Positions 54,196 to 64,000 of a stretch of 64,000 nt of DNA are shown piece after piece. This DNA is from Tremella fuciformis (taxonomy: Eukaryota; Basidiomycota; Tremellomycetes; Tremellales; Tremellaceae). The DNA lies in NCBI GenBank assembly GCA_032768795.1, contig CP136491.1:558001-622000 (forward strand), given 5' to 3'. The position numbers and the translations under genes are program-made. The notes below the pieces were generated by a model, which made no database searches, was not told the DNA's origin, and saw only the letters and a program-made list of their open reading frames with translations. Each line of letters begins with the position of its first letter. Position 1 is the stretch's first letter.

Positions 54196-55356
54196 ATGTC
54201 ACCCGCCCCAGAACCCCTCATCACCGCCACACCTCGCAATGCCCTCCCCAACCCCGATCCCCTACCGACGCCGACTGTTGGACAGATCCTCGATGAAAGA
54301 GAAGATGTAGTCACCGTTTCCGTCACCGACTCGGCAACGGGAGCCACAGCGACGGCAGCCTCAAAGAGCTCGGGCTTCCCGGTGAAAATAGCCATACCCG
54401 CCTTGGTCGGAGGCATGGCATTGGCCTTGGCGCTCTTTGGGTTGTGGTACTGGTTGAACAAGCGCAGGAAGCGCGAACGCCGCGTCAGTTGAACGATGTG
54501 AGCGGTTGTCTCAGCTGACGGTCAGCGCCGCTGGGAGGCACATCAACGGCGCAAAGCTCGTCAACGAGCCAACACAGCCAACTCGCGTCCCTCGGCCTCT
54601 TCGTCACGCCGCCCGTCTGCCGGTGTCGAACGCAAGTCCCCAATCGACGAGAAACACTCGATCCCACCTGTACCAGTCCTTCCTAGAAGTTACGAGCAAC
54701 AACCCAAAATAGAGCAGGGTTACGGATACGCGTCGGAACCAGCGCCGGTCAATGCGTACCACACCCAACCATCCATCGAGCAAGACCCATACCAGCAGCC
54801 CATGGCTGCTGAGCCGGCTCCTGCCACGGAGCCTGTACAGGAGGAGCAGGACTTCTCACAGCCTCAGACCTCATCTCACTCTTCCTCCAAGGGCTCGCGC
54901 TCGACCGCCCGCGTGGCTGCTGCGGAGTCTGCTGCGGCCAGGGCGAACGCAGATCCCGTGTCCAGACATCGGCCGAACAAGCCTTCTCCGCTGGCGTTGA
55001 AGGGTCAGAAGAACGTCGAAAGAGGCTACGTTTCCCCGACGAGGGGCGGGCTCGACGATGATCGCGAGGAGACCCTCGCAAGCCAGCAGCTCGCACCGCC
55101 AAGCAGTGGCGGTCGACAGGTATCTGGCGAATGGGGTATCGCTCTGGGCTCGCCAAATGGCGACGGCTCGTTCTCTCAACAACAACAACAGCAACCGTAC
55201 AAAGCTCAGTCTCGGTACTCGAACGACCCCTACCTTGCACAACCCAGTGTTGCCAATGGCCGTGCGCCATCCGGCCAATATACCACAGACCCATATGCCT
55301 CCTACCACGAGGAACCGACCGTTCCGGTACCCGCACGCCGCGGCGGATGGCTATAG
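54196..55356 (+). CDS. Single-pass membrane protein with long Gln/Ser-rich cytoplasmic tail
   Basis: Start MSPAPEPLITATPRNALPNP at 54196. A short Thr/Ala-rich outer segment (VSVTDSATGATATAASKSSG) leads to one membrane helix (IAIPALVGGMALALALFGLW) and a basic anchor (NKRRKRERRR). The intron at 54484-54525 joins the anchor to a tail of about 270 residues, rich in Gln, Pro, Ser and Arg, with a CAA repeat giving Q6 (SFSQQQQQQPYK) and Tyr-containing repeats (YSNDPYLAQPS, YTTDPYASYHEEP). No signal peptide. It resembles the single-pass sensor-like proteins of basidiomycete plasma membranes, without a known domain. Confidence 0.78.
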
Positions 55357-55729
55357 TGTACCTGATTTACTTCATATACGGTCTTGAACGCAGGAGCACG
55401 AACCCCTTCATCACGCTATGAGAGTATAGTACCACTCTTCCCCTCCATATTTCGGCAATCTCAATCATATCATTTTCTCTTACGGATGTGCAACGGACAC
55501 TGGCTTGTAGATCATGAGTCAGGCTTATGCATGATGCTCAATGTCGACGATTGACGCGGAGCTGAGCTCGGAGGGTCCGAATCATGGTTACGGTGCCAAG
55601 ACGATCGGTCACCGCCGCCACACGAGGTAGCCGCCACTCTGCGCCCGACGTCATCAGCGTTTGATCGTCGCAGTGACTGGTGTTTCGTGTTGCATCTCGT
55701 TCTCTACCTCCCAAACACGGCCAGCCGAG
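55357..55729. promoter_or_regulatory. Upstream region of the DnaJ gene
   Basis: About 370 bp between two plus-strand genes; nothing specific recognised. Confidence 0.35.
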
Positions 55730-58036
55730 ATGTCTACGATCGTCGATGCGCGGCCGAGGGGCTCGTACATCCCCGCCGACTGCCCACAGTGCGTACTTGA
55801 TCATCTGAGCCCGGCGCGGTACTTATGTTGCAGATGTCGGGCGCAAGTGGAGTACATGGTACCACCGACGTTCATCGGCACCCTCAGAGTACGCTGCTCG
55901 TCGTGAGTGGTCTATCGGGTCCCATATAAATATCATTCGCCCAACACTCCTGTTGTGTCTTTCTCTCAGTACCACTGCACCCCTCGAACGCTCAACCGAT
56001 GCCAAGCACCTGGACCTCCTTCGGAAGAACCCCGCGACGCCAGAAGCTGACAGCAGATGCAAGAACTTCTTCACACACCCTCAGCCAAAACCCTCAGCCT
56101 CCTCCTCAGCGGGGAGCAACCCCTTTGGTGCCGGAGCAGGCGCGTCCTCCTCCTCCTCGCGCGCCGGCGGTGGCGGCGGTGCTCGGAGAGGCATAGGGAC
56201 GGACAAAGACCCGATCGACATGGCGTACTACGACATTCTGGGCCTCGACTCGCAATGTACGACTGAGGACGTCAAGAAGGCGTACCGCCGACTCGCGATC
56301 AAGCTCCACCCAGACAAGGTGGGCATTGTGCCAAAGATGGGTATGGGCTGATGGGCTAGAACCGTGACGATCCCGATGCGGAAGAAAAGGTCAGCTGCTC
56401 GGTAATACACCTCAAAAGAGAAAGCTGATGGGCAGTTCAAGCAGATTGCCATTGCGTATCAGGTCCTCTCCGACCCCGAACTCCGGCACAAGTACAACGA
56501 GTACGGGCAGAAGAACGGCGGTGGGATGGCCGAGCCGGCGGGCGGTTTCAGCGATCCCGAAGAAGTGTTTGGCAAGATGTTTGGCGGTGACCAGTTTGAG
56601 GATCTCATAGGGACCATCAGCATTGGTGAGTGTGCCCCTTCACCTTGAGGAGGAGAATAGCCGCTGTGTCACTCGAGGCGCCGAGGAGCTGGCTGAATCC
56701 CTCCAGGCAAGGACATGAAAGAGGCGTTCCAGCAGCAAGCGGAGATCGACCCGAACGATATGATGATGAGCCCGACAGGCAGGCCGATGATGAAGCCTGA
56801 AGCTATGCAGCGGAAAATCGCCCGCGACCGCGCCCGGGCAGAGGAGGTCAGCTTTCGGCGACTGCATGATGCCTCAGAGCTGACGGAGGTAGAAAGCTCG
56901 CGCTAGGAAAGCTAGGGTCGACAAGCTCGCGGAGAACCTGCGCAACAAGCTTTCTATCTTCACTGAAGCTGCCAAGGGGCCAGAAGACAAGTTGATGGCT
57001 ACATCCTTCAAGGAGAAGTGCCGTCTCGAGGCTGAGTGAGCTGCCTGCGCGCTGGCCAAAGGAAGCTCACGATCAGGCAATTGAAGGACGAGAACTACGG
57101 TGTGGAACTGCTCAATGCTATTGGGCGTGCATATCAGGCAAAGTCGTCACAACATCAGGTCAGCTAACCGTAGATTGTCGGCCTGCGAGTGCACGAGCTG
57201 ATCATGTAGGCCTCCAACCAGTTTGCCCCTCTTGGCTGGTTCCATGGAGCGAAAAATACATTCAATGTGGCCGCGGATACGTCAGCTAACGATTCCTGCT
57301 GTTGCAAAGCTGACATTCAGTGTCTCTACGCTACGATCCGCCATTGAGCTGAAACAAGTATTCGACAAATTGCAGATGGCCGAACAATCCGGCATGGCCC
57401 CCGAACAGCTTCGCAAGTTGGAGGAACAGGCAGCCGAATCTGGCATGCGGACAATGTGGAAAGGTGTCAAACTGGAGGTCGAGTCGGTGGTTCGTGAAAC
57501 TGCTGAGAGGGTGCTCTCCGAACCGGGCGTACCCAAAGCCAAGCTAGAGATGCGGGCCGCCGCCCTTGAGCTCATGGCCGAGGTCCGTGTGATGCTTCAC
57601 TTAGAGGCGACATTGCTTATGACAGGCATTCTTATCGATACGAAAAGAGGGCGAGGCGGACGACTTCGTCAAAGTCGAGACGCCTGCATCGAAACAGCGA
57701 GAAGCGTCGGCTGCTGCCAAACCACCTACCGCCAATGGAGGGGAGAAGACCGCCCAAACCCCTGCACCTCGTACAGCGCCAGCAGCCGCCTCTACAGCTC
57801 CCACACCCGCCGCTGCACCCCAGTCCGTGCCATCGCCCGCGGCGAATGGAGTAAATGGCGCCGCCCCCGCCCAGGCTGAGCCGTCCGAGGCGGAAAAGAA
57901 GGAGACACTTCATGCAGCTTATAAAGCTTGTGAGCTGTCTTTCTCGCCGCTTTGCAGTGAAGCTCACGCCAAAGACGAGAGTAAGCGACGTCCGCCAGCA
58001 ACTCAGCCAGAGAACCAAGTACCCCATCAACCTTGA
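55730..58036 (+). CDS. J-domain cochaperone with DnaJ-X domain and N-terminal Cys-rich extension
   Basis: Hsp40 cochaperone of the Caj1/Djp1 type, stimulating Hsp70 ATPase. Start [20 protein letters not shown]. The N-terminus has [24 protein letters not shown] and RVRCSS, possibly a metal-binding module. Then a Ser/Gly-rich linker and the J domain: [32 protein letters not shown] with the HPD loop, [20 protein letters not shown]. DnaJ-X region: [95 protein letters not shown]. About ten introns, including a long J-domain one. The C-terminus is an Ala/Pro-rich tail; the end at 58036 (unspliced) is uncertain because no family pattern constrains it. Confidence 0.85.
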
Positions 58037-58091
58037 TCGCAGTCTCACATGCTGCTCTATATCTACTATAATAAAAGAACACGATAGACAA

Positions 58092-58124
58092 ACCATGTGG
58101 CAACCATGTGGCAACCATGTGGCT
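58092..58124 (+). repeat. Tandem 11-mer AACCATGTGGC x3
   Basis: Three perfect adjacent copies of AACCATGTGGC, with a fourth single copy at 58268-58278 (ACAAACCATGTGGCCC). Lies between the convergent DnaJ and SWD1 3' ends. It may regulate mRNA ends or be chance. Confidence 0.8.
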
Positions 58125-58411
58125 TTTACTAATGTCATTAGCTTCTCTCGGGGTCACCCATTAGACCGTTTTCCTAATGACAATTACCTTTGGCCGCTTA
58201 CTCCGGAATGTCCCGATGACTCCGACTACGCCCGAAGCCCGCACCGTATAATAGAATACATGAGACAAACCATGTGGCCCACAGGTTCCCGTGAATTTCA
58301 CGGGTCAAGACACTAGTACCTTGATATTACATTTGTTCCAGTAGATGTACATGCAGTAATACCTAGTTCTGGCAACAAGGAGGCATAGCGGTGGCATGGT
58401 GATGACTGGCG

Positions 58412-60191
58412 TCACGCCGCTTCTTCCTCAAGGGGTTCGAGAAGGTCCACGCTCAGATAGAAGCCCTCCCAAGTATCGTTGTCCGGATCCCGGTCCGCCC
58501 AGTCCTTTACGGCCTGAGCGGCTCTCACAGCCCGCACCTCCTCACTCTCCACGCCGGGCGTATCTGAAGACCCGGCCTCCGGGGTCAGTCCGGCCGGTAT
58601 GGTGAGCAGGGGCTGTGGTCGCCGAGGATAGTCGTCCGAAGGGCTGAGCACGTCGATGACAAGATCTTCCTCTGCGTCTTTACGCCTGATGAGGTCGGTC
58701 TCGTCTTCCTGGGCGTATCAGCCATTGCCCTAGGTTGTATGAGGTGACAACTTGCAATGTCAAACTCGTCCTCGCGCTCGTCATACTCTACGTTCTCTTC
58801 AAGCTCCTCGAAGCCCGGTGCGAAGGCGGCCCAGTTGTCTGGACTGCTGGTCTGCCATATATGCGCGTCACCGCTCGTCGACACAGAGACAATGAGCGGG
58901 CGTGTCGGGTGCCACTATACATAAGCATGTCAGCTCTCATAGCTTTGATCCGAGACACCGAGGGGGGGGAGGGGCAAGGTGGGAATGTGAACACCCACGA
59001 CACAGTCTAGCAGCGGCTCGCGCGGCCCGCCGAGCATGATGACCAGCACCCCGCTCTCCCTATCCCACACAAAGACGTTGTGCGCCATCTTGTGCCCCGC
59101 GCCGCCCATCACGTACTCGCCGTCCCCGCTGAATCCAATGGCGTGCCACGGCGTGCGGTTCACCTGGTCCTGGAACCGGTGGGCCGGCTCGAGCGCCCCC
59201 GTCCGCGGGTCCACCACGAGCGTGCGCAGTGCGCGGTCGGTCGAGTTGGCAATGAGGTTCTTGCCCGTCGTGTCGAGTGCGATCTGGCGCATGGGGTGGT
59301 TGGCCACGCGCACGCGGTTGATCACCTGCCAGTCAGCTCTGTCGACTGGATCGCGCGTCAGCTGACGTAGCGGGTGAGAGGGTCGATGGTGAGCAGCATG
59401 CCGCCCGACGTGCCGGCGTAGATGCGCGAGCCGCACGGCGACCATGCGGCGCATGTCAGTGGCATTCTGGCGATCAGCACTCCGCTCTGAACCATCTACA
59501 ACGTACTTCTTCTCCTCGGCTGCAGGGGTCGCTGGCGCATCTCCTTCCCCGTCGACTTCCATGGCCTGGTCCTGCTTCTCGCCCTCCATCACGTCCTCTA
59601 GGAGCCACATGCCGCCTCCCTCCCGCAGGTCCACCAGCACCACCTCGTTGCATGCCAGAGTAGCCAGCACAATGTTGCAGTTCCGCGGATGGAACGAGGC
59701 GGACGCTACGGGTGCGTCGAAGCGGATAGTCCGGACGCGCTGGCTCGAAGCGGACGCCGCGGCCTGATTCAGCGGGCCCGACGGGCGAAGGAGAGGGTTG
59801 GGGAGGAAAGACAGGTCCCATATGATGGCTGTCGAGTCGAGCGATGCTGAGAGGAGGTACCGGTTGTTCCGCGACCACCTGCCATCAGCCACATCCCGTA
59901 ACTTTCGAGGTGAGGGGGATGCACGAGACGCTGCCGACTGCTTTGACATGCCCTTCGAGAGACCGCACCACGCCCCGCGTCTCCATATCCCATACCTCCA
60001 CAAGGCCGTCGACGCCCCCGCATGCGAGGTAGTGGCCTGCGAAAGGACCGCTGGGGTTGAAGGCGACCGAGTTGGCCGCTGCTGGTAGCGAGGCCTCGGT
60101 GGACTCGGGATACTTTTGAGCAAAGGGGTCTGCAGTCAGCATGGACGTGACGAGATAGACTGGATAGATGCCTACTGAGGAGCTGCTGCAT
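58412..60191 (-). CDS. SWD1: COMPASS subunit Swd1/RbBP5, WD40
   Basis: Scaffold subunit of the histone H3K4 methyltransferase complex, nuclear. Start MQQLL at 60191; a short intron joins it to NPFAQKYPESTEASL, the usual Swd1 start. Propeller repeats: VAFNPSGPFAGHYLACGGVD, GLVEVWDMETRGVVRSLEGH, RWSRNNRYLLSASLDSTAII, WDLSFLPNPLLR, VRTIRFDAPVASASFHPRNC, CAAWSPCGSRIYAGTSGGML, VRVANHPMRQIALDTTGKNL, IANSTDRALRTLVVDPR, WHAIGFSGDGEYVMGGAGHK, AHNVFVWDRESG, WHPTRPLIVSVSTSGDAHIW, then ELEENVEYDEREDEFDI, the RbBP5 hinge motif. Acidic inserts (EVDGEGDAPATPAAEEKK) lie in loops. C-terminal disordered end (WEGFYLSVDLLEPLEEEAA). Several short introns. Confidence 0.92.
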
Positions 60192-60299
60192 GTTGGCCCT
60201 CTCGCAGCGAGGAGTGGATGAGAAGACAACACCGAAACTCAACGCGACTGACTTGACTTTCGTCTCGATTCAACCTCCACCTCGTCACATAGCCATGCA

Positions 60300-61471
60300 T
60301 CACGTCAAGAGCCATGGACGTTCTCGCCAAAAGGCCTCACCGATGATGTCCTCGTATACAACGTTGATCTCCCCTGCAGAACCGTCAAACGGTCGTGGAG
60401 GCTTCATCTTTCTCTCTCTGTGCTTTGTAGCTCCGGCAGACTCCCCTCCCGCAATGACCTCGTCCTTCCGGTCCGCGTCTTCTAGCACTTCTGACATTTC
60501 TGGGCTCGGGCTGGGCGGCGTGGGGGCAGGACACCTTAGGACGGTGCTGCCTTTCCGAAACTGAGCAGCAAGGCTGTTGTAGTTGATGGCGAAGCGAGAG
60601 AAAAGAAGCTCATTCTTTGCTCCAGAGTCGGTTCCCTAGATGATCAGAGAAGAGCTGGATGCGTGAAACAGAGCTGAAGTCACCTGCAAAGTCTTGTTCG
60701 CCTCAGCAGTCGATGATCCAGCTTTCACCAGAGCCCAGAAACACGTGTTATATAGATTGTTGATGTGGGCTGTACGGTCAGCGACAGTCCAGCTCGAGAG
60801 TACAGACCCACTGTCTGCTTGCCGCCACGCAAAGTAGTCTCGGACTTCCTTCTCGGTAGGATAAAGCACTACTCGACCATCAAAGCATGGCGGATACTTG
60901 ATCGGTCGGCCTGGCAGGTATAGCGGCCAGTATAGGACGTAGGCGCTGGTGAAGAGGGATACAATGGTCGAGCAGATTTTACTACAGCGTCAGCCCTCTT
61001 GCGATCGATGCTGGTCCCGGGCGAGCTGACCTCCTCCTCCGATTGTACAGATTGGCAGAGCGCCGCAGAAGGAAGCTGCCTGTCAGAGGCTTCAAGATTC
61101 GCGGGGCGTGATGCTCACGAGTATTCGTCGCTCTCCCCGAATCCGAGCACCACGTCGGGCAGTTCCGACATGACATGCTTGGCGGCTCGGTCCATCAGGT
61201 CGAGTGCGGCCTTGTCATTCGGCTTGACAAAGGCGTGAGCATCGGAAAATCTGTGGTCAGCATGAAGTGCCAGTACTTGACGTGGGGATCAGGAGCGACC
61301 ATGTCGTTGAGGCGTTGTCATGCCTCTTGAAATGTGCGCCTCGGAGGCGAAGGGAGAAATTACTCACTTGTGGAACCCTTTGCCGTCCAAACGTACGACT
61401 ATGAATGTGTTTCGCAAGAGAGGATCTGGCTCTTCGTACGTTCGCACGTACTCGAACCTGGACTTGGCCAT
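60300..61471 (-). CDS. THG1: tRNA-His guanylyltransferase
   Basis: Adds the extra 5' G of tRNA-His by 3'-5' polymerisation. Start MAKSRFEYVRTYEEPDPLLR at 61471; LDGKGFHKFSDAHAFVKPND (first metal Asp); LPDVVLGFGESDEYSFLLRR (catalytic Asp-Glu pair); STIVSLFTSAYVLYWPLYLP; AHINNLYNTCFWALVKAG; NELLFSRFAINYNSLAAQF, RKGSTVL; ending EDIIGEAFWRERPWLLT. A disordered insert of about 50 residues (EVLEDADRKDEVIAGGESAG) separates RKGSTVL from the last helix. Introns near 60630-60680, 60780-60800, 60975-61025, 61078-61120 and 61250-61375. It sits 108 bp downstream of, and on the same strand as, SWD1's start side. Confidence 0.93.
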
Positions 61472-61781
61472 GGCAAAAGCGCATTCGAAGGGATGAAGAG
61501 AAAGCTACAGTGAATCCCGGTCGGTGGCAATTCGAGTCCGAGTGGGGTAAAAGTGGGGGCGCGTGGTTTGAGGCCGAGAAGACAGAGGAGGGGAAGATCC
61601 CCTTTGACGTTGCAACATGATCGCGATATGGGATCCCCCTGATCCGATGGTCTGGCCTACACAGGAGGGGATGCACAGCGATTGTTGTGAAAGGAGACGT
61701 ACGACCTCTTGACATGCCATAAAGCGAACGACCTGGGCAGGGGCGCCCCGTCCCACAATGACCTTTACTCAGACGACCAAG
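61472..61781. promoter_or_regulatory. Divergent promoter THG1 / inositol monophosphatase
   Basis: About 310 bp between the two start codons. An in-frame upstream Met for the phosphatase at 61758 is possible. No motif recognised. Confidence 0.4.
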
Positions 61782-63227
61782 ATGACTACAGTTGACCTCG
61801 ACATGGCTTTGGCCTTTGCCATCCAGCTTGCGAAGGATGTGCTTATACTTCTCTCTGAGTTGGAGAGCACTGACAGATAGGCGGGCAAGATGATCAAGGA
61901 CGGCCAGGCTAGGCGTTTCGCCAGCAATGCCGGTACTGGTCACAAGGTGAACTCTGTCGATGTAAGAGGAATGCCCTTACTCCTCAAATCCAATTGAAGC
62001 CTAGGTGGTGACTGAGGTCGACAAGGCTGTCGAAGAGTATATCAAGACCCAGATACTCAACACTTTCCCCGACCATCATATGTGCGTAGTGAGCGAATCT
62101 CAGCACTCGAACTGACGATACAGTATTGGTGAAGAATCGTACGCTGGCGAAGCCATCTCAGACGAGCCTACGTGGATAGGTGAGTCCTCTCTGACGCGGA
62201 ACTGCACCGCAGCTGACGTGCAGTCGAGTGCGTATTTTCCCACCGGAATCCTCCAGGTTGCTGACAGGGAAAGCCCCATTGACGGGACTCTCAACTTCGT
62301 GATTCATGTGAACGTTTTTATGAACAGCAGAACTGAGAATATAGGTACATGGTCTGCCCATTGTCACCACGTCCATTGGACTCGCCATCGGAGGCGTGCC
62401 CGTGGTGGGAGTCGTCTACAACCCTTTCCTCAACCTGCTGGTATGCACACCTACTCACTTATACCCTGACTGATCTTACAGTACTCCGCTGCCTTGGGCA
62501 AAGGGGCGTACCTGAATGAGGAGACTCGCCTGCCAATCACGGGCACCCCTCGCCCCCTCGCCGGATTGGGTGAAGCCCTGTGAGTGGCCCTCGGAATGAA
62601 GAGCAGGTCACTGAGATGGCAGGGTGGCTACCGAGTACGGATCGCAGCGCTCGGCGCCTAGGTATCAGGCGAAGTGCCAGTCGTGGAACAACCTCACGCG
62701 AAGCACGGATGAGGGCGGTAAGATGGTGCACTCAATTCGAGCGCTCGGAAGCACCGCCTTCAACCTCTGCCAAGTCGCCTCGGGTGGTATCGACATGTGA
62801 GTCGAGTCCAGGACTCTCACAGGGGCAGCCACTGATCCTATACTAGTGATTGGAGTCAAGGAGTGAGTGGTCTGATATAAAAGCTGACCTAGCTGACTGG
62901 CGCAGAGTTGGCCATGGGATGTCTGCGTGAGTGACGATTGGCGGTCCGCAATATTAGACTGATCAAACAGGCCGGCATGTGTCTCGTGGCTGAAGCAGGC
63001 GGAGTCGTGTTCGGCGGCAAAGACAGGCCACTGACTGGCATCATCGACAAGGAAGTCCTAGGTAAGAAACGGACGTCCCATATTCATTTGATCGCTAATG
63101 CCCCTCAGCCGGGCGCAAGTACCTTATCATGCGCGCCGTCGCTGCAGAGGAAGACAAGTCGGCCCTGGAGGTTCAGAAGGCTCTTGCGGCTGACTTCTAT
63201 TCTGCGGTCGTGGACTACGATCCTTAG
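61782..63227 (+). CDS. Inositol monophosphatase family protein
   Basis: Mg-dependent, Li-sensitive phosphatase family that releases inositol from inositol phosphates. Start [19 protein letters not shown], chosen by comparison with the second copy at 63941; 61758 is an alternative. Motifs: [61 protein letters not shown] (metal Asp residues; the DPIDGT exon joins with acceptor GGGAAAG), [56 protein letters not shown], ending [13 protein letters not shown]...VVDYDP. About ten small introns restore frame. The family also includes quinate-cluster QutG-type proteins, so the substrate is likely but not certain to be inositol phosphate. Confidence 0.88.
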
Positions 63228-63940
63228 ACCGCTTCATAGGCTTGCTTGTACATGCAACCAATGCAACCGTGCAACTGCTCGGTGCAGGTACCTTTATTCT
63301 GGACAAGTCGGGGGTTATTCCCTACAGGTTTTGATGCCCATATCTCCGCAACTTTCTCTCTCATTCAGTTCTCCATCAACAGCTTTCGCATGTACATCAT
63401 GAAAAAGCCTGAGAAGAGAGGAAGCTTTCAAGCCTAAGATAATTCATTAAGCATGCATGTAGCTGTCTTAACATGCAGGCGGAACTTTGCTGCCGGAACT
63501 TTTTTGGCGGGCCATAGCTGATCATGGATTCATGCATGAGGCTCAACTTGGGTATCAAAAGAAGCGCGAGAACTCCGGCTTTCTGCTTATACCATTCAAG
63601 ATCCTGTATGAGACCTTGTGCATGAATGAGAAACTTTCAAAGCAGAACTGTAGGTTTTACCCCCCAAAAGCTGTAGGGAATAATTCCGAACCTGTCCAGA
63701 ATATCGGGTTTTGCCTGCTCGGTGGATCGATGGAAGAACCGTGGAGGTGTGCACGTGGTTCGGAGCGGAGATCCAGAGCGTTCAGTAGCATAGGAGATCA
63801 TCTCTTGAACAAGGAGACAAGGCTCCTGGCCCTTTGTCTGATCACTTCCCTTGTCCAAGACACTCTCGACATAGGACCACTGTGCCTGTTCTTCGTTCTC
63901 TACGTACTTGTACTTGGTCTGCTTCGTATTGAGATCCACC
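63228..63940. promoter_or_regulatory. Region between the two phosphatase copies
   Basis: About 710 bp, AT-richer than the neighbouring genes. One open frame (63487-63957) is unconvincing and overlaps the next start. It presumably holds the 3' UTR of the first copy and the promoter of the second. Confidence 0.4.
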
Positions 63941-64000
63941 ATGTCCGCCGAGCTTGATCTTGACGAGGTCCTCGAGTTCGCCGTTCAGCTCGCGCGAGAT
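63941..64000 (+). CDS. Second inositol monophosphatase-type gene, first exon only
   Basis: Twenty codons up to the window edge: MSAELDLDEVLEFAVQLARD. This lines up with [19 protein letters not shown] of the upstream gene, and the exon there ends at the same Asp codon, so a tandem duplicate begins here. The rest is outside the window. Confidence 0.7.
   Translation, partial: MSAELDLDEVLEFAVQLARD

Noticed and set aside
62215..62300. Apparent loss of the first metal-binding Asp (SPIDGT in place of DPIDGT) in the inositol monophosphatase
   Set aside because: It came from choosing the acceptor GACAG. Using the acceptor GGGAAAG a few bases later gives IVDPIDGT in frame, so the active site is intact.
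63487..63957. 156-residue ORF before the second phosphatase gene
   Set aside because: AT-rich, no recognisable domain, and it overlaps the well-supported start of the next gene; more likely promoter.

Overview
The window looks like nuclear DNA of a basidiomycete yeast, most likely a tremellomycete (Cryptococcus/Kwoniella-like). Almost every recognisable gene is cut by several 37-60 bp GT-AG introns with a CTGAC/CTAAC-type branch site just before the acceptor, genes are closely packed on both strands, and the gene set is a fungal housekeeping set. No bacterial-type operons, CRISPR arrays or convincing tRNA/rRNA genes were seen. The assignment is by protein flavour and intron style, not by a database search.

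Layout. (1) 1-9405 is a nested retroelement block on the minus strand: a Ty1/copia gag-pol running off the left edge, interrupted by a solo LTR with a perfect 5-bp target duplication; a Ty3/gypsy element with separate gag and pol frames, one 435-bp LTR and a truncated integrase; then a compositionally different 3' fragment of an ABCC transporter gene, and a pile of LTR pieces. (2) 9627-15939 is a candidate catabolic cluster: Zn2Cys6 regulator, MFS anion permease, NAD(P)-binding 3-hydroxyisobutyrate-type dehydrogenase. (3) 16107-19988 is a large minus-strand gene that joins a HeLo/MLKL-like helical bundle and coiled coil, a TKL-type kinase domain and a third basidiomycete domain. (4) 20453-27877 is a housekeeping block: RPF1, PIF1 helicase, GDP-mannose pyrophosphorylase, RLP24. 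(5) 28625-41412 is the unusual part: gene-poor DNA with short, mostly same-strand ORFs of an unrecognised, fast-evolving family (Ser/Thr/Asp-rich N-terminus plus a small helical C-terminus), decayed copies of them, an LTR relic, and 26-31 nt C and G homopolymers. (6) 42235-64000 returns to dense conserved genes: BCAS3-like, CCDC124/Lso2-like, RPA12, a disordered Ala/Glu protein, two membrane proteins, a DnaJ-X protein, SWD1 (COMPASS), THG1 and a tandem pair of inositol monophosphatase-type genes, the second cut by the right edge.

How the genes work together. Regions 4 and 6 hold rRNA maturation (RPF1, RLP24), Pol I (RPA12), ribosome dormancy (CCDC124/Lso2-like), tRNA-His maturation (THG1), genome stability (PIF1), H3K4 methylation (SWD1) and mannosylation precursor supply (MPG1); they are neighbours without evidence of co-regulation beyond shared divergent promoters. 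Region 2 has the structure of a regulator-transporter-enzyme module. Regions 1 and 5 are the accessory parts. Older LTR copies differ from younger ones largely by CpG to TpG/CpA changes, which suggests methylated, silenced DNA.
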